Assembly (NCBI RefSeq): GCF_036324505.1
Contig: NC_086358.1
Location: forward strand, 4,845,268-4,909,267
Direction of reading: 5' to 3'
DNA from: Eleginops maclovinus
Taxonomy: Eukaryota > Chordata > Actinopteri > Perciformes > Eleginopidae
Length of the DNA: 64,000 bases
Part shown: positions 42,294 to 56,247 of the stretch, in pieces
How positions within the stretch are numbered: the first letter of the stretch is position 1
How the letters are laid out: each line of letters begins with the position of its first letter
The notes under the pieces: model-generated
What the model saw: the letters and a program-made list of their open reading frames with translations, nothing else
The model's database searches: none
What the model was told of the DNA's origin: nothing
Translations under genes and position numbers: made by a program

Positions 42294-42816
42294 CTTATCA
42301 AACTCATATTAATAAATTATTGCCATAAACAGAATCTTATTCCTTGAGTATTTCATTTTACATACTGTTTTTAACTCATCTTATTCTATTTTATATGTAT
42401 ATTTTACACATTTACTTCTCTTGCAATATTTTTGTTTCTATTCTGCGTCTTTTTGCACTATTTTTTATTGTTTTATATCTTATATATTTATGTTCACAGT
42501 TGAAGTATCCTTGGACTGAAGTTTTTCAAGTATTGTGCATATTACAGCACAACTTTTGAATATTTGTTGTTATAGTATAAGAAAATAAGAAGAGTAATGA
42601 ACAAAAACTGTGTGTTTGGAGAAGGCAAAAAGAAGATTTTCTTGTTTTTCTGCAGATTCTTTTTCCACTACTGCTGCCTGTAGATCCTCCTCACACACAA
42701 CCACAGAAAGGATTTCCTAGCAACGATTATAATGTGCACACACGCGGTACACACTCACACAGAGAGACTCGCACACACACAAGCTCAACGCGCTGGGGCT
42801 CCCTCCAGCTATCAGC

Positions 42817-43614
42817 GTGGGCTTCCCCCCTCCTTCTCCCTCCTCCTCTCTCCCTCCGTGGAGAAAAAGAAGGGAGAGAGAGAGGGAGAGAGAGAGCGAG
42901 GGAGAGAGAGATCCCCTCTTCACAACTCTCCCCTGGAAGCCCCAGCTGCTGGCTAGACTGCGCACCGGAATGGCGGTGTGTGGATGTGAAAATGTCTCGT
43001 TTTGCGCCAAAAAAGTGGCAACGGAGCGCAGGAATGGACGCAGACGGAAAGACGGAGAGAGAGAGACAATGAGTGTGCAAACCGCGGCTAGTTTTAACGT
43101 GAAAGTCAAGAGAAGAACCGGGAAACGGCTCCGTGCTTTCGAAGACAGTGAGAAAGGGGGATGGGAAAGCTTGGAGAGCCTCGAGAAGTGCGTTTTTTAT
43201 TCGGTGCGTAATGACACAGCGCGTCCATCCGATGGTTGTACGGACGTGCTGTTGACGAGAAGGAGGAAGAGGAGAGGAGGAGGAGGGGGAGGGGGGGTTC
43301 AACGTGTGAGGCTATACCGGCGACTACCGGGGACGGTTTCATATCCAGACACTACAACCGACACTGGAGCAGAGGCTACAGCCCCATTGCGCGCAACTCG
43401 ACGCACATGGCACGCCCCTCCTCGCTTCCCCTCCCCTCCCCCTCTTACACTGACAGGGAGGCGTTTGCAACAGAGCGCCATTTTCAAAAAGCCTTTGCAT
43501 ATGAGATTTATTTTCGCTGCAGCCGTCTCATGTTACACGTTCATCTGCGCTCCAACAACATGGACTGAAGAGGAGGAAGAAAAACTGGAAATTCGGACGA
43601 AAAATTTAACCTGA
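42817..43614 (+). other. 265-codon open frame in a CpG-rich block (not a supported gene)
   Basis: This is the longest frame not made of a CA/TG repeat. It is partly low-complexity (RERERE from a GA run, RRRKRRGGGGG from a GGA run) and the rest shows no domain I recognise. CpG density around 42,930-43,480 is high, suggesting a CpG-island promoter or a first exon rather than a coding exon. No convincing Kozak or homology supports translation. Confidence 0.2.
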
Positions 43615-44224
43615 CAAATTTTATTCTTTTTAAATGTTTTTTTTTTGTTTTGTTGAAAAAGGTGAGAGAATTTCAGATTTTTATTTGGGGAATTTATTAC
43701 CAACAAGCTCTTTGCAGCTGTAGGTTAGTAGGGTGGTGACTCCGGTGTTGTTGTTATTGTTTGTTCCTTAATATTTAACGCAACATTTACATTTTATTTG
43801 AGTAGGAATTTAAAACATACAAATTCTATTAATTTGTAAAATGTACCAAATCAATATTAAATGCAAACATAATTACGCAGTTATTAAAAAAAAGATACAT
43901 TTAGATTTCACATAAAATCAAGTAGTACTTAAGTAGTTACATCGTTTATATGTAGTCAATGGAAAGACTTGATATAAACATGACATGTTGCAAAAGCCAT
44001 ATCCCATATTCCCAATTTTATAAAAAATAATAATAAACAGTCATTTATACTTAATATGGAAACCTTTTTTATATATTTTATAAAACTTTTCTGGATGCTT
44101 TACTTTTATTTCAAAGCAATTTGAAACACACGGTGGTACGTTCAGGGCGTAAAAACCTAAACCAATAAAACCTAAAAAAAATCGATCATTGGCGGGGTGG
44201 GCCACATTCGCCATGTTGAGATCC

Positions 44225-44226
<2 letters not shown>

Positions 44227-44291
<65 letters not shown>
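44227..44291. repeat. (TG)n microsatellite
   Basis: A perfect TG run of about 65 bp. Confidence 0.97.
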
Positions 44292-44293
<2 letters not shown>

Positions 44294-46269
44294 CCAGAGG
44301 TCCTATTACTCTGACCTTTTTATTTTTACCCAAAATTTAAAATATAGGTCATTTAATAATTAAATTAAGAGTCATTAAATGTAAATTAAATATTTAATAA
44401 ATTACAGTTTTACGAGTTTTGCAAAACAGATTTACAAAAATAAACCCGTGGAGATTTTGACACTTAACAACAAAAAAAAGATTTAGAAATCCTATTTTTT
44501 CACGGTTTCATTTCTGGGATTTCTCGTCGTCTTGCTTTATGTTGGATCTTATTTTAAAGTCTACAAGCTTCAGAAAAAAAGTAAAATTACAGGCTGCCTG
44601 TTTTACATAATTACACACGGAGGAGTATTCTGCTCACTTTGAAGAACACGCTTTTAGTTTTACTAATCATCACAGCGCGTAAAACAGCAGCTCATTAAAA
44701 TGTGGACATATTATCCTTATTATCTTATTCGCAGTTTTTGAAATTCACTTTAAACATTTTTGACAAAAAGCAGCGTTGTGTTTTCTTCAGTCCGTTTATT
44801 TGGTTCGCTGTCAAAACGCTATCAATGACCTTATATTCAGTGTAACAAATCTCTAATAATTGAAAACAGCATTAAACTCGTGTTTGTTTTTCGGTGTGCT
44901 TGGCTAAACTTCAGAGACTTTTCATTGAAATGTGTGTGTGTGAGAGAGAGAGTGTGTGTGTGTGCCGCAGTCAGTGTGGAGTTAACGTGTTGGTGAAGTT
45001 AATTCAAAGTGACTGCAGCAGGACGGCCAGCTTTTCTGTGGCAGCACGATGAGGCGATAATAGCAATAATAACAATAACAAGACGCAGACTCACAGGCGA
45101 GCAAACACACCAAATATTAACGTTACGGTGGACTCTGAAATATATATTCATTTGATATTCATGTGTGTTTGATACTGCACTAAACTCGCTGAGATTTCTA
45201 TATCTATTCCTGCACGTAAACTAACAACAGTAAAAACTTCCACCATACATACATACACAAACTATAAATACGGTTTAAGTTTTTCTCAATTTCTAAATAT
45301 ATATTTATTTATTTCATGTGTGTTTGGTACTGCACTGACACTCGCTGAGATGACCTACAAGTAGGCTACGCGACACATTATAATAGAGAAACACGTTTCA
45401 AAATGAAATACTATTAGTATTATTAATAAACTAATAAATACATTTGAAGTTTTTCTCAATTCTGCACTTTTTTCAAATGTTTAAAAAGTGTGTTTAATGA
45501 AATATGAATTGATGACGTATGGGAAGGGAAACCATTCAAGGTGCGTGAAGGTTATGGGCTAATTATTAAAACACATAGTAGAATAAATAAAAGATGAATA
45601 GAAAGAAAACATCTTTTCATTATATCAAGATAATTAAACAGTTCGAGGTCAAAACAAATAAGCAAATTACATCAATGAAAATAAATTATAATATATATAA
45701 ATAAATGAGGTCATTTTATTGGTTATATACTTTTTTTAAGTGAAGCTTTGTCCTTTGCGTTTTAAAACAACAACCACTAAATATTAACTTCACCAGGGCT
45801 CTAACAGGGATGTGTTAGCTGTATTATGTGCTGTTGTGGAGTTCTTTGTGTCCTTTGTATATGTGTGTAGCAAAAGTTAAAAATAAAATTGTTTATAAAA
45901 CACTTTGGCCATTTTCATTTTTTTCTCTGATCGTCTTCTGACTGAGTGAAACACACACTGTTGTTGACACAGCTTTTAGTTGTAATGATTAATAAATAAA
46001 TAAAATCAAACGGAAGAATTTCAGTTGTAGCTTATTTGCCTTTAAAACGATCATTGTGCGTGCATGTGTGTCTACTGTGCACGTATAATTGTTATATGCC
46101 TACCTGAATTATTTAAACATTTGCAAGACAAACAAGTGATGCGCAAGTGTGTGTGCAAATGTGTGTGTGTAATCTATGCAAACCTAAAAGAAGGCTACTG
46201 GTCATAATAGCTCCTATTGAACACAACTTAAAGAGCAAATAGATGTAGTTTAAAAATCGCAACTAGATT

Positions 46270-46500
46270 ATTTTTTAAGGTTGTTTTTTTTAGGTTATGA
46301 CGTGCCACAGCAGCGGGGCATGCTGGGATTTGTCTGCACTCGAAGGCCCACAAACAGTCGCCTCAAACCCGGGGCGTCAAAGCTGATTTCCCGGCTTCCT
46401 GCAGCCCTGATGGGCGTCATGCAGAACATTCATATCTCCATAATTGCATCGCAGACAATTAAGAGTCTTATTAAAAAAGCGGTGGTGCCATGAAGTGTGG
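46270..46500. promoter_or_regulatory. Unique, motif-rich block (candidate conserved element)
   Basis: The segment has TATGACGTGCC (CRE-like), GCATGCTGGGATTTGT at 46,318-46,333 (close to the ZNF143/THAP11 motif in reverse) and an AT-rich homeodomain-like stretch with CATAATTGCATCG and CAATTAAGAGTC. It is flanked by low-complexity AT-rich DNA. Conservation is inferred from texture only. Confidence 0.35.
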
Positions 46501-46632
46501 AATATAACATGTACAGCTCGATCATTGCCAATAACACAAATAAAATGCCTTCTTAGATAACATGGACATACAGAGTTCTATAAAGCTGGTTTCTTCATTA
46601 AACTCTAAAAGTTCATGCTGTTTTTTGGAAAA

Positions 46633-47293
46633 ACAATTAACTTCCTGATGTTTGTTCACTTCAGAATAGAATTGTTGTTGTTGTACTATAATTTAAAATA
46701 GAACAGTACATGCTTTTATTAACCACTTTTAGACAGTGGTGTAAAGTAACTCAGTACTGTAATTCATTTTGAGGTACTTTGAGTAATTTCATTTTATGCT
46801 TTCCTTTATACTCCATTACATTCAAGAAGACAGTACTTTTTTGCTCCTGTTACATTTATCTGACAGTTTAAGTTACTTGAATTCAGATTTTTAGCTAATA
46901 CAGAATATAAATGAAGTATTAAATAAACACATGGACGCTGACAGGTTTAAATATACAGAAGCAGCGATAACCACATCCGGTTCAATCCACTGATTTCATT
47001 CTTAAACTACCCATTACACTAAAGAAGTATACTTTAAGTATATTTAGATGCCAATACTTTTGCACTTAAGTAAGATTATCATCGCAGGACTTTTAGTTCT
47101 AACAGAATATTTCTACTTTTACTTAAACACTTCTTCCATTAAGACCCTTAAATAGACCTGTTTTCTTCACCTCAACTCATAAAACTCCAACTGAATGAAG
47201 AAATGGTCACAGGCTTTTTCTGGACGCACAATTAACTTCCTGATGTTTGTTTACGTCCGAATGGAGGTTTACTTTTTTTAAACTATAATTTAA
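46633..47293 (+). repeat. Direct repeat flanking a MITE
   Basis: ACAATTAACTTCCTGATGTT followed by a TGTT(C/T)AC and ACTATAATTTAAAA block occurs at 46,633-46,697 and again at 47,228-47,293, 595 bp apart. Flanking words (GGTTTCTTCA/TGTTTTCTTCA) also match, so the repeat is longer and diverged. Confidence 0.8.
46735..47140. mobile_element. MITE-like element of the same family
   Basis: It starts AGTGGTGTAAAGTAACTCAG and ends with ACTTAAACACTTCTTCC, the inverted terminal signature. The interior is AT-rich and non-coding. It interrupts a local duplication (46,633 and 47,228). Confidence 0.7.
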
Positions 47294-49898
47294 AACCCCT
47301 CTTAGAGAACACAATGTGTGAATCTGCAGCCTCACTTTACATGAAAGATGCCCATTTTAGCTACCGGTTGATTGTTTGGTATAAGACAGAGGCGGAGCTG
47401 AGGGGAGGAGGGGTGAGGTGGCCCCCGCTCCTCTCCCCCGAACCCCTCTCACCCCCGCTGCACTGGGATGGCCTGAGAGAGAACCCCCCACCCTATAGCG
47501 AGAAGGCACCCAGCTAAGAAATACAATACAAACTCAATTAAATGCAGTCTCCGCTGCGATTTACCGCAATGAATGATAAATTGGTCGTCGTTCTCACACT
47601 GTAGGATCTCTGAAATTGCAATAATAGGCAGAATCGTTATGTAAAATATGCATAGGCTTTCACATTTACCAAATTTAGTCCAGGAGGGGCAAGCGTCTGT
47701 CTGCGCCTTTGTTTGGAAATTCCTGCTTAAATAACCAGGTGTGTCTCTAAACGCGGTGTGTTTAAGGTCAAACGGCTACATGGGCTAAATTGGCACATTG
47801 TTACCCATGAGAGAGGACGTCGGCAGCGAAATAAAAATGTATCTACGACTTCACTTATTGCTGAAAATGCTGAATAATTCTGTGGCCGTCTAGCGTGAAA
47901 TTAGTACATGGCCAAAAGATGGTTAAGCAGTAAACAGTGTAAACAATAATTACAAACAGAGAGAGGAGGGAGGGAGGCTCTTTACCTGCAAGCCTCTGCA
48001 GCAGCGAGAACAAAAGCATGCATTTAAAAAAGTTTCTAAAAACCTATAAAACATATTTACAATCCTTGCCTTAAACCACAGAGTTATGTGGGGAGAAGTG
48101 AACGTTACACCATCAAAATGTAGAGCTTTTTGTCCCACGGTCGTCCAAATGATATGATTTGAAGATTAGATTAAATACATTAAACTTCCTTACTAAAACT
48201 TAAATTCAATTATGGTTAATCCTGTTTAACTGCCTTCTGGGTCTGTTCACATAATGCAAGTGTTTTGCAGTTTATAGTGTAGTATATATCCGCTTTTTAC
48301 AACTGCATTAACTCAATTCTGTCCAATTTTAAACATAAAGCAACATTTAAGACACCATATTTTGTCATTACACATCAAAAGGAGCCTCCCATTGCGGCTC
48401 AATGTAACGCTAATACAATTATAGGTTAACCAAGTTTAAAGAGAGAGTCAAAACTACTCATTGCTTTAGTCAATCCCAATATTTTTAACTGGGCATGAGT
48501 AGTATATTACATTTATACAGAATATATTTAATATATAGGACAAACGTGCAGAAAACTGTTGTGCTTATAGGAATAAAATGACTCTATATCTGACTGTATA
48601 TCCCTGATTGCCAATTCAGTGGATGCATTTCGATCTTCCCGCTGTTTTGATCGTGAGATAAAAGCTCAAATTAAAATTTCACTTCTCATTTGCAGCCTAA
48701 ATGTCACTCACTCTCTGCTCAACACAAAACCTGCAGGAGGGTTTCATTTGTGAGAATAAAGCAATATTCCATTACAAATATGAGTCATTATAACAACAAT
48801 AAAGGTTATATATGACTCCACAGCGCTGCTTATAAACTGCACTCATGTTAAAACATAGACTTCATACCAGAGTCACCTGGTGAGTGTGTAAATACGCAGA
48901 GACCGCTGAAACTCTTTATGACTCATATCACAGCGAGTGGTATCACACCGATGCCAGGTAAAGGAGAACCACCGTGATGACTTATTTTTGGGTTAGCAGC
49001 GTTTTTCTATCCATTTTTCAAAACTCGTGTAGATATTAAAGAATCAACGAGTGCATGAGTTCCCCCGCTCCTCCCACCATGCTCTATTCCCTTTGAGACA
49101 TTCAACGCATAGTTCAATCCTCTCCTCACTGAGGGCATAAAACAACAAGCCCACTATTCATTTGTGAACATATCTGCACATTCCTCTCTCTCTCTCTACA
49201 CTGAAATGTTCTCATACAAGCCTTTCCCAATTATCCCACCGTGCTGAAACACACTAATTTAATAGAACAGGAAAATCGATGCAATACTATGCTCCCTTTT
49301 TTTAAACAGACACCCGCATGTTGGAGTGCAAAATATCCTTTAAAGCGATGAATGACACTCACACTTTGCAGCAGTGTGTAGAAAATCCATGCAGACAGTT
49401 TTGGTTTTACTCTAAAAATGGCAAAAACCTCAGGATTTGTCAACAAATCAAATACTACAATTTCAAACAGACGTGTCTAATTAACGCAGGAGTCAGATGG
49501 CGTGTCAGGACGGCTAATATTTAGGTTTGGATGGCGGGGGGGGGGATATGTATGCGTATATACGGCCAACAACCAGAGCTGTGTATCATGGAAAAATATT
49601 GATTTTTCAGTGGCCTGAGAAAGACAGACACACACTCACTCTTTCTCTCTCCCCCCCCCCCTTCCCTCCCTCTCCCTCTCCTCTTTATTCCATTAATCTC
49701 TCGGAGCAGTGTAAGATACTGGAGGGTTAGTGTAACATCGTGCAGCTCTAATATATTCCAGCCCTCACTTTGCCTGTGGCATCCATATGTTTAATTCCAC
49801 TACAAATGTTTTGACAGCAAATGAAACTCGCTTCTTTCTCCCTTTTTGTGGAAAAAACACAATGCTACCTTCTCCCTCTGCTGCCTCTTTCTCTCAAA

Positions 49899-51171
<1,273 letters not shown>

Positions 51172-51701
51172 GATGCTTGAAGTTATAAGGTGTCTTGTTT
51201 TGAGATGACATCACACTGCAATTGTGTGTGTGGGTTCAGAGTGAGGTCAGGTGACATAACAGATGATCCCGTCATGCTTTCAAACAAACAGCTGCTGCCA
51301 TGACAACAACTAAATATGCAACAGGCCAGGAGGAGGAGGAGGTGGAGGAGGAGGAGGAAGGAGGAGGAAGGAGGTCAAAGGCTGGGAGGAGGAGGACAGA
51401 TGAAGAGTCACTTCTTCCGTCAGATTTCAGACTTCACACCTCCTCTCCGCCTTTCTGCAGGTTTTTTTTTTCTCTGTTCAATCCTGAATCAGCTCAACTG
51501 GAACGCTCGGTTGCTTTTTTTCCGAAGGCCCTGCTGACCCCTGACCAGCGGGATCAGCTGGTGTTGTGTTATGGGAAACGACGGGGAAAAAAAGGATGAT
51601 CCACAGCCTCCCCTACTGGCCACACACCCTCATGAAAATATCTGAATCGGTTTTATTATCAAGTAGGTTTACGAGGAGTTTGCTCTGGTATAAATGATCA
51701 G

Positions 51702-52105
51702 TGGTGGGAGAAGTACTTGAGTAAAAGTAGAACTACCAGAGTGTAGGAATACTCTGTTACAGTGAAAGTCCTGCATTAAAAATCTTACTTGAGTAAAAGT
51801 ATAAGTATTGGCATCAAAATCTACTTAAAGTAGTCATTGTCTGATTGGTCCATTTCAGAATAATATCTCTGATATGTTTTATAATGATTGATCATTAAAG
51901 TGTTCTCAGAGCTGGTAAAGGTGCAGCTAGTTTTAATGGCTGTGTATACTGCAGGGTAGCTGCTGGATTTACTCCAGGTGGAACTCAAGTCTGATTTAAG
52001 GGTTGATTATATTTCACATCATTAATCCAGATCTGTAAAGTAAACGAATTAAATGGAGTAAAAGTATACTGTTTTCCTCTGAAATGTAAAGGAGCACAAG
52101 TACGA
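51702..52105 (+). mobile_element. MITE-like element of the same family
   Basis: It begins AGTGGTGGGAGAAGTACTTG and contains AATACTCTGTTACAG, AAAGTCCTGCATTAAAA and CCATTTCAGAATAATAT in the family order. The 3' terminus is unclear. Confidence 0.7.
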
Positions 52106-52684
52106 AGAAGCAACAAACAAATGAAAAATAGAAACAATATTTACACAAAATATAAATATGTGATGAACTGACTCAAATATAATCAAATATGACAAATACT
52201 ATATTCAAAGTGGAGCACTGTGCAGATTTCATAAGAGGTAGTGTGGAGCTGAAAAGGGTTGTGCAGCATATCATCTGATTCTGATCAACTGAACCAATTA
52301 AAGGGGAATCTGTCTGATTAAAAACCCGGCAGAGGAGGTGAGATTTGATGGAGAGTTTTTCTTATTCTTTTAAAGGAGGAAACAGTGAAAGGTGAGAGAG
52401 GGGACAGCGAGGCGAGGTCGCAGCTGGAATTGGGAACACCTGTGGGATTGTGGGCTTCGTCATATCACAGACATGCATGGATAATACACTGATGCAGAGT
52501 CAACGCGCTCTTTCTTCCTTCTTTCATATACATACACACACACACACACACACACACTTTACTCTGACCTTGTTTGGGGTCACACAGAGGGGGACTGAAA
52601 TGAGTTTCAAATGTTCACATTATTTATTATTGGGTATCATCTCACTGTACAAATCCCTTGCAGATGTTAGCCTCTGGTGCAAAG

Positions 52685-52771
<87 letters not shown>
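52685..52771. repeat. (TG)n microsatellite
   Basis: A TG run of about 87 bp, preceded by a short CA run at 52,527-52,558. Confidence 0.97.
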
Positions 52772-52773
<2 letters not shown>

Positions 52774-52855
52774 GTGCATACTTAGGAAATACTACAGAGA
52801 GCACATAATTCTTTTAAAAGGAAGTTGCGTTAGTGTTTTAGGAGGATAGGGAATA

Positions 52856-53810
52856 GAGAAATGAGGGATGGTCTTCATGTGGCGGCGTATTTGTTCTTAA
52901 ATGCTAAATTCAACGAGGCTTTGGTGTGATCAAGGATTACTGAAGATGAAAACATTTAAATATTACGCAGATTTTCAGAGTAAAAGTAAATGATTGGATG
53001 TCACTTTGTCCTGATGGATAGATTTTGCTGTGGATTTTTGAACAGCTGTGCCAGGATTTCCTACTTTTTGAGCTATCACTATAAGCAGTTAGAACCTTTT
53101 TTGTAAATAAAATTAGGAAAAAAGGAAGTAATTTATCGTTTACAGGTAGTAAAGTCTGATTGCTTGCAAAGAGGACACTCAATCCCATATTCATAAATGT
53201 AATTTGACTATAATTCAGCCATCTTTGTGTGTGTTAGAAGGAGGTGAGGCTCTCTGACTGACTGGAGAAATGGGGGATGGTCTTTATGTCGTGGTGTATT
53301 TGTTTTTAAATGCAAAAGGCAACAAGAAGCAGGGCGAAGAGGGGGCGTCCGTCACCACTCTGTCAGCAGACACACCGGCTGCTCCGTCTTGTGATCGGCC
53401 CCTTGTGAGTTTCATTTGAGGGAAAACTGCTTCTCGTTTTGCAAAAAGGGAAAACAAAGCACGGTGCAAAGAGCGGGACCGGATGCTGTTTCACAAGGTG
53501 AGGGTTCTGATGAGTCAGAGAGGAATGGGAAACGGCACATGGTGTGATCAAGGATTACTAAAGATAAGGAACTAAAGTATTACGCAGATTTTTTGAGTTA
53601 AGTCAAAGTTTGGCTGTCAAATTGTCCTGATTAATACATTTTGGTGTGATTTTTGCCAGCAGCTGTGGGAGGATTTCCTACTTTATGAACCATCATGAAC
53701 ATTTGAGTTTCAAAGTGTTTCCAAATAAAATTAAGAAAAAGGAAATAAATGAATGGTTTAAATCTAATAAAGTGTCCAGATTGTTTACACAAGGACACTC
53801 ATTATTTGAG
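52856..53810 (+). repeat. Tandem duplication with a 217-bp indel
   Basis: 52,856-52,913 matches 53,265-53,323 (GAGAAATG(A/G)GGGATGGTCT), and 52,921-53,192 matches 53,541-53,810 (GGTGTGATCAAGGATTACT, TATTACGCAGATTTT, AGGATTTCCTACTTT). Copy 2 has about 217 bp (53,324-53,540) with no counterpart in copy 1. Confidence 0.9.
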
Positions 53811-54662
53811 AATTTGCAGTCGAATTGCTGTATGCTACAATAGAAACTGACATTGTGTTTGACTCAATCCAGCAAATATAAATTAAAGTTGACTTTAATT
53901 GATCAGAAAAAAATGGATAAACATTTAAGAATTTCCAAATTTAAATGATATTAATATTTTTTTTACAAAATTAAACAAATAACCAAATAAATTGAATATA
54001 AAAAAATGAACTCATAATAAATAATTGTTTTAGTCTCTGATGGCATTTTGGGAATTTACTCATGCAATATTTATCTGTGTATACTTTAAGAAGTATTTCT
54101 AAAATCCTGGCTGCTGTCTTGATAACATCTCCAGCAGGCAGTGAAATCATGCTTGGCAAAAGTTAGATTTTTTTTGCTTCGGCTTGAGAAGGATGCATTT
54201 TGTCTTTGTCCAATAAAACTCGTACAAATCCTGTAGATTATCCAGACAAAGTGGCATTATGATCAAATGGAAAACAAGGCTGTTTTTCTTAGTTAATTGC
54301 ATTGATTCTGTTGGACACACTCAAGAGAAAGTGACACAAAATCTTAGTTTTAAAGGATTTTAAAAATTTGGTTTGTGAAATTGGTGGATTTAACTAAAGC
54401 TGAAGAGTCAAATAACTTTCTGTAGCTTTAAGGAATAGTTGAACATAAAGAGAAAGCAAGTAGGAGTACATTTGGTCAATTTGGAATGATTTGCCAACAA
54501 TGTCCAAATGCATTTTTCCGGCCTGATTTTCCTGCTGCAGTTTGGAGGTCTGGTAGCAATGAAAGTCTTTCTAAAGGTCAGCGGCGCTGGTCTCCAGCCT
54601 CGCCTCAGGACAGAGGGTCAGCGCCGTCGCATCCTGCAGAGGACTGATGACCTTTCTGATGT

Positions 54663-54776
<114 letters not shown>

Positions 54777-54889
54777 CTAAAGGCAGGTCATATATAAATG
54801 TGGCCACATGTTGAGAAGGGGATCCACATCTCTCTGTCTCTGCGTCAGGATTTTCTGAGTCGGGGGGAATAAATCAACATATATAATTC

Positions 54890-55382
54890 CACTTTTACTA
54901 CCTCGCTGCTATCACACTACTTTATTCACTTATTTAAAAATCTATACTGTTACTGTTTGTTTGTGTAATTTCTTTTTTTATCTTTTATATTTAATGCCTC
55001 TTGAATCAATATCATGGAAAAACTGACTGAGACGACAAAAATCACAATTTGAAGACAAATGGAAGAACATGTATGAACCAACGAGCGATAAGGATTACTG
55101 CATGACTTTGTAAGAGTGTCCGTAATAAATAACCGAGTAATGACGATGTGTCTCCCAACTGATTATGGTATTTGTATAAAAGGCTGTATTGCTTTTTCCT
55201 TTTGTTGGCATGTACATGTATAATGCTGTTAATGATTGAAAACAATAGAAACTAAAGTGAAAAAAATATACAGTTTATTTATGCTTCTCAGTTTATACTT
55301 TGCTCTTTTTGTCTCTTCACTTTTGCTGCAACAATGTACATTTCCCCTCTGTGTGTCGAGTAAAGATATTCTGATTCTGATA
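54890..55382 (+). mobile_element. Probable 5'-truncated LINE remnant
   Basis: The tail reads ACATTTCCCCTCTGTGTGTC and then GAGTAAAGATATTCTGATTCTGAT, a degenerate version of the fish LINE terminus. T-rich sequence upstream resembles LINE 3' UTR but cannot be bounded. Confidence 0.45.
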
Positions 55383-55599
55383 TAGAGGAGGAGGGGACTT
55401 TGGTACTTTGTAAAACACCTCAGGTTTCTGTTTTTGGCCCGAATACTAGAGAGTCCTTGGCAGAAGCTAAATGGACGGAAAGTAAATAAAAGTGGCCATT
55501 ATGTGCAAGCTCCAGTAAATAGCTGCTCTCTTGTCTCTCTGAGCTTCAAAAAGAGGGGCGGAAGATGCGATCACGAGGAAAGCCTGTGTCTTTTTCTCT

Positions 55600-55930
55600 C
55601 CAGCCACTATAGAGGGGGTCTGGATCTCCTCCTCGGCCTCCCCCCTTTTTACTCTCCCCCTCTTCAGCTTTCTCTTTCTGCTTCCTGTTTCTCTCTCTCT
55701 CCGGCTCACTTTCTGTCATTCCTCTCTCCTCTTCGTCCTTCTCCTCTCGCTGCTCGCCCGCCCAGGGTTTTCTCAAACGTGCAGGAAGGGAGAGATCAAT
55801 GGTGTCCTCGGAGAGGGGGAATTACACAGCTGAATTTTGATGAGAACAGAAGAAGAGGAGGAGGAAGGGAGAACAAGTAGAGGTGGGGAAGGCATGTGAA
55901 AAGGGAGAGAGGGAAGGGAGGATAGTATAT
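55600..55930. repeat. Pyrimidine-rich tract followed by purine-rich tract
   Basis: 55,600-55,760 is C/T-rich (CTCTCTCT, CCTCCT words) and 55,780-55,930 is A/G-rich (GGAGGAGGAAGGGAG). The 148-codon frame across it has no recognisable domain. Confidence 0.7.
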
Positions 55931-56200
55931 CCTTTAAGTAGGAAAAAAGAAATGGGAGGAATGTGGAAAACTATAAAAGGCTGAATGAGCCCCGCAAAAA
56001 AATCTGAAATTAAAATCCTTGAACGTGAAGCTCCACGAGTGAAATCCGAGGTGTGTGTTTGCATTTTTCTGCACTGAGATAACATCCATAACTGTGAACA
56101 TCGCACCATAATTTGTGCTGACAAGTGAATGTCTGTGTCTTAATTGCTGGGATTGAAGAGATATTTCCTGTTTATGAGGGAGAATCTGCTGTGTTGCATC

Positions 56201-56216
56201 CACACACACACACACA

Positions 56217-56247
<31 letters not shown>

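Larger units (their letters stand above)
43620..49900. other. Intergenic AT-rich stretch without supported gene
   Basis: Low GC throughout, with a TG run, the MITE and its flanking repeats, and the motif-rich block at 46.3 kb. Open frames are short and unremarkable. Confidence 0.6.
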
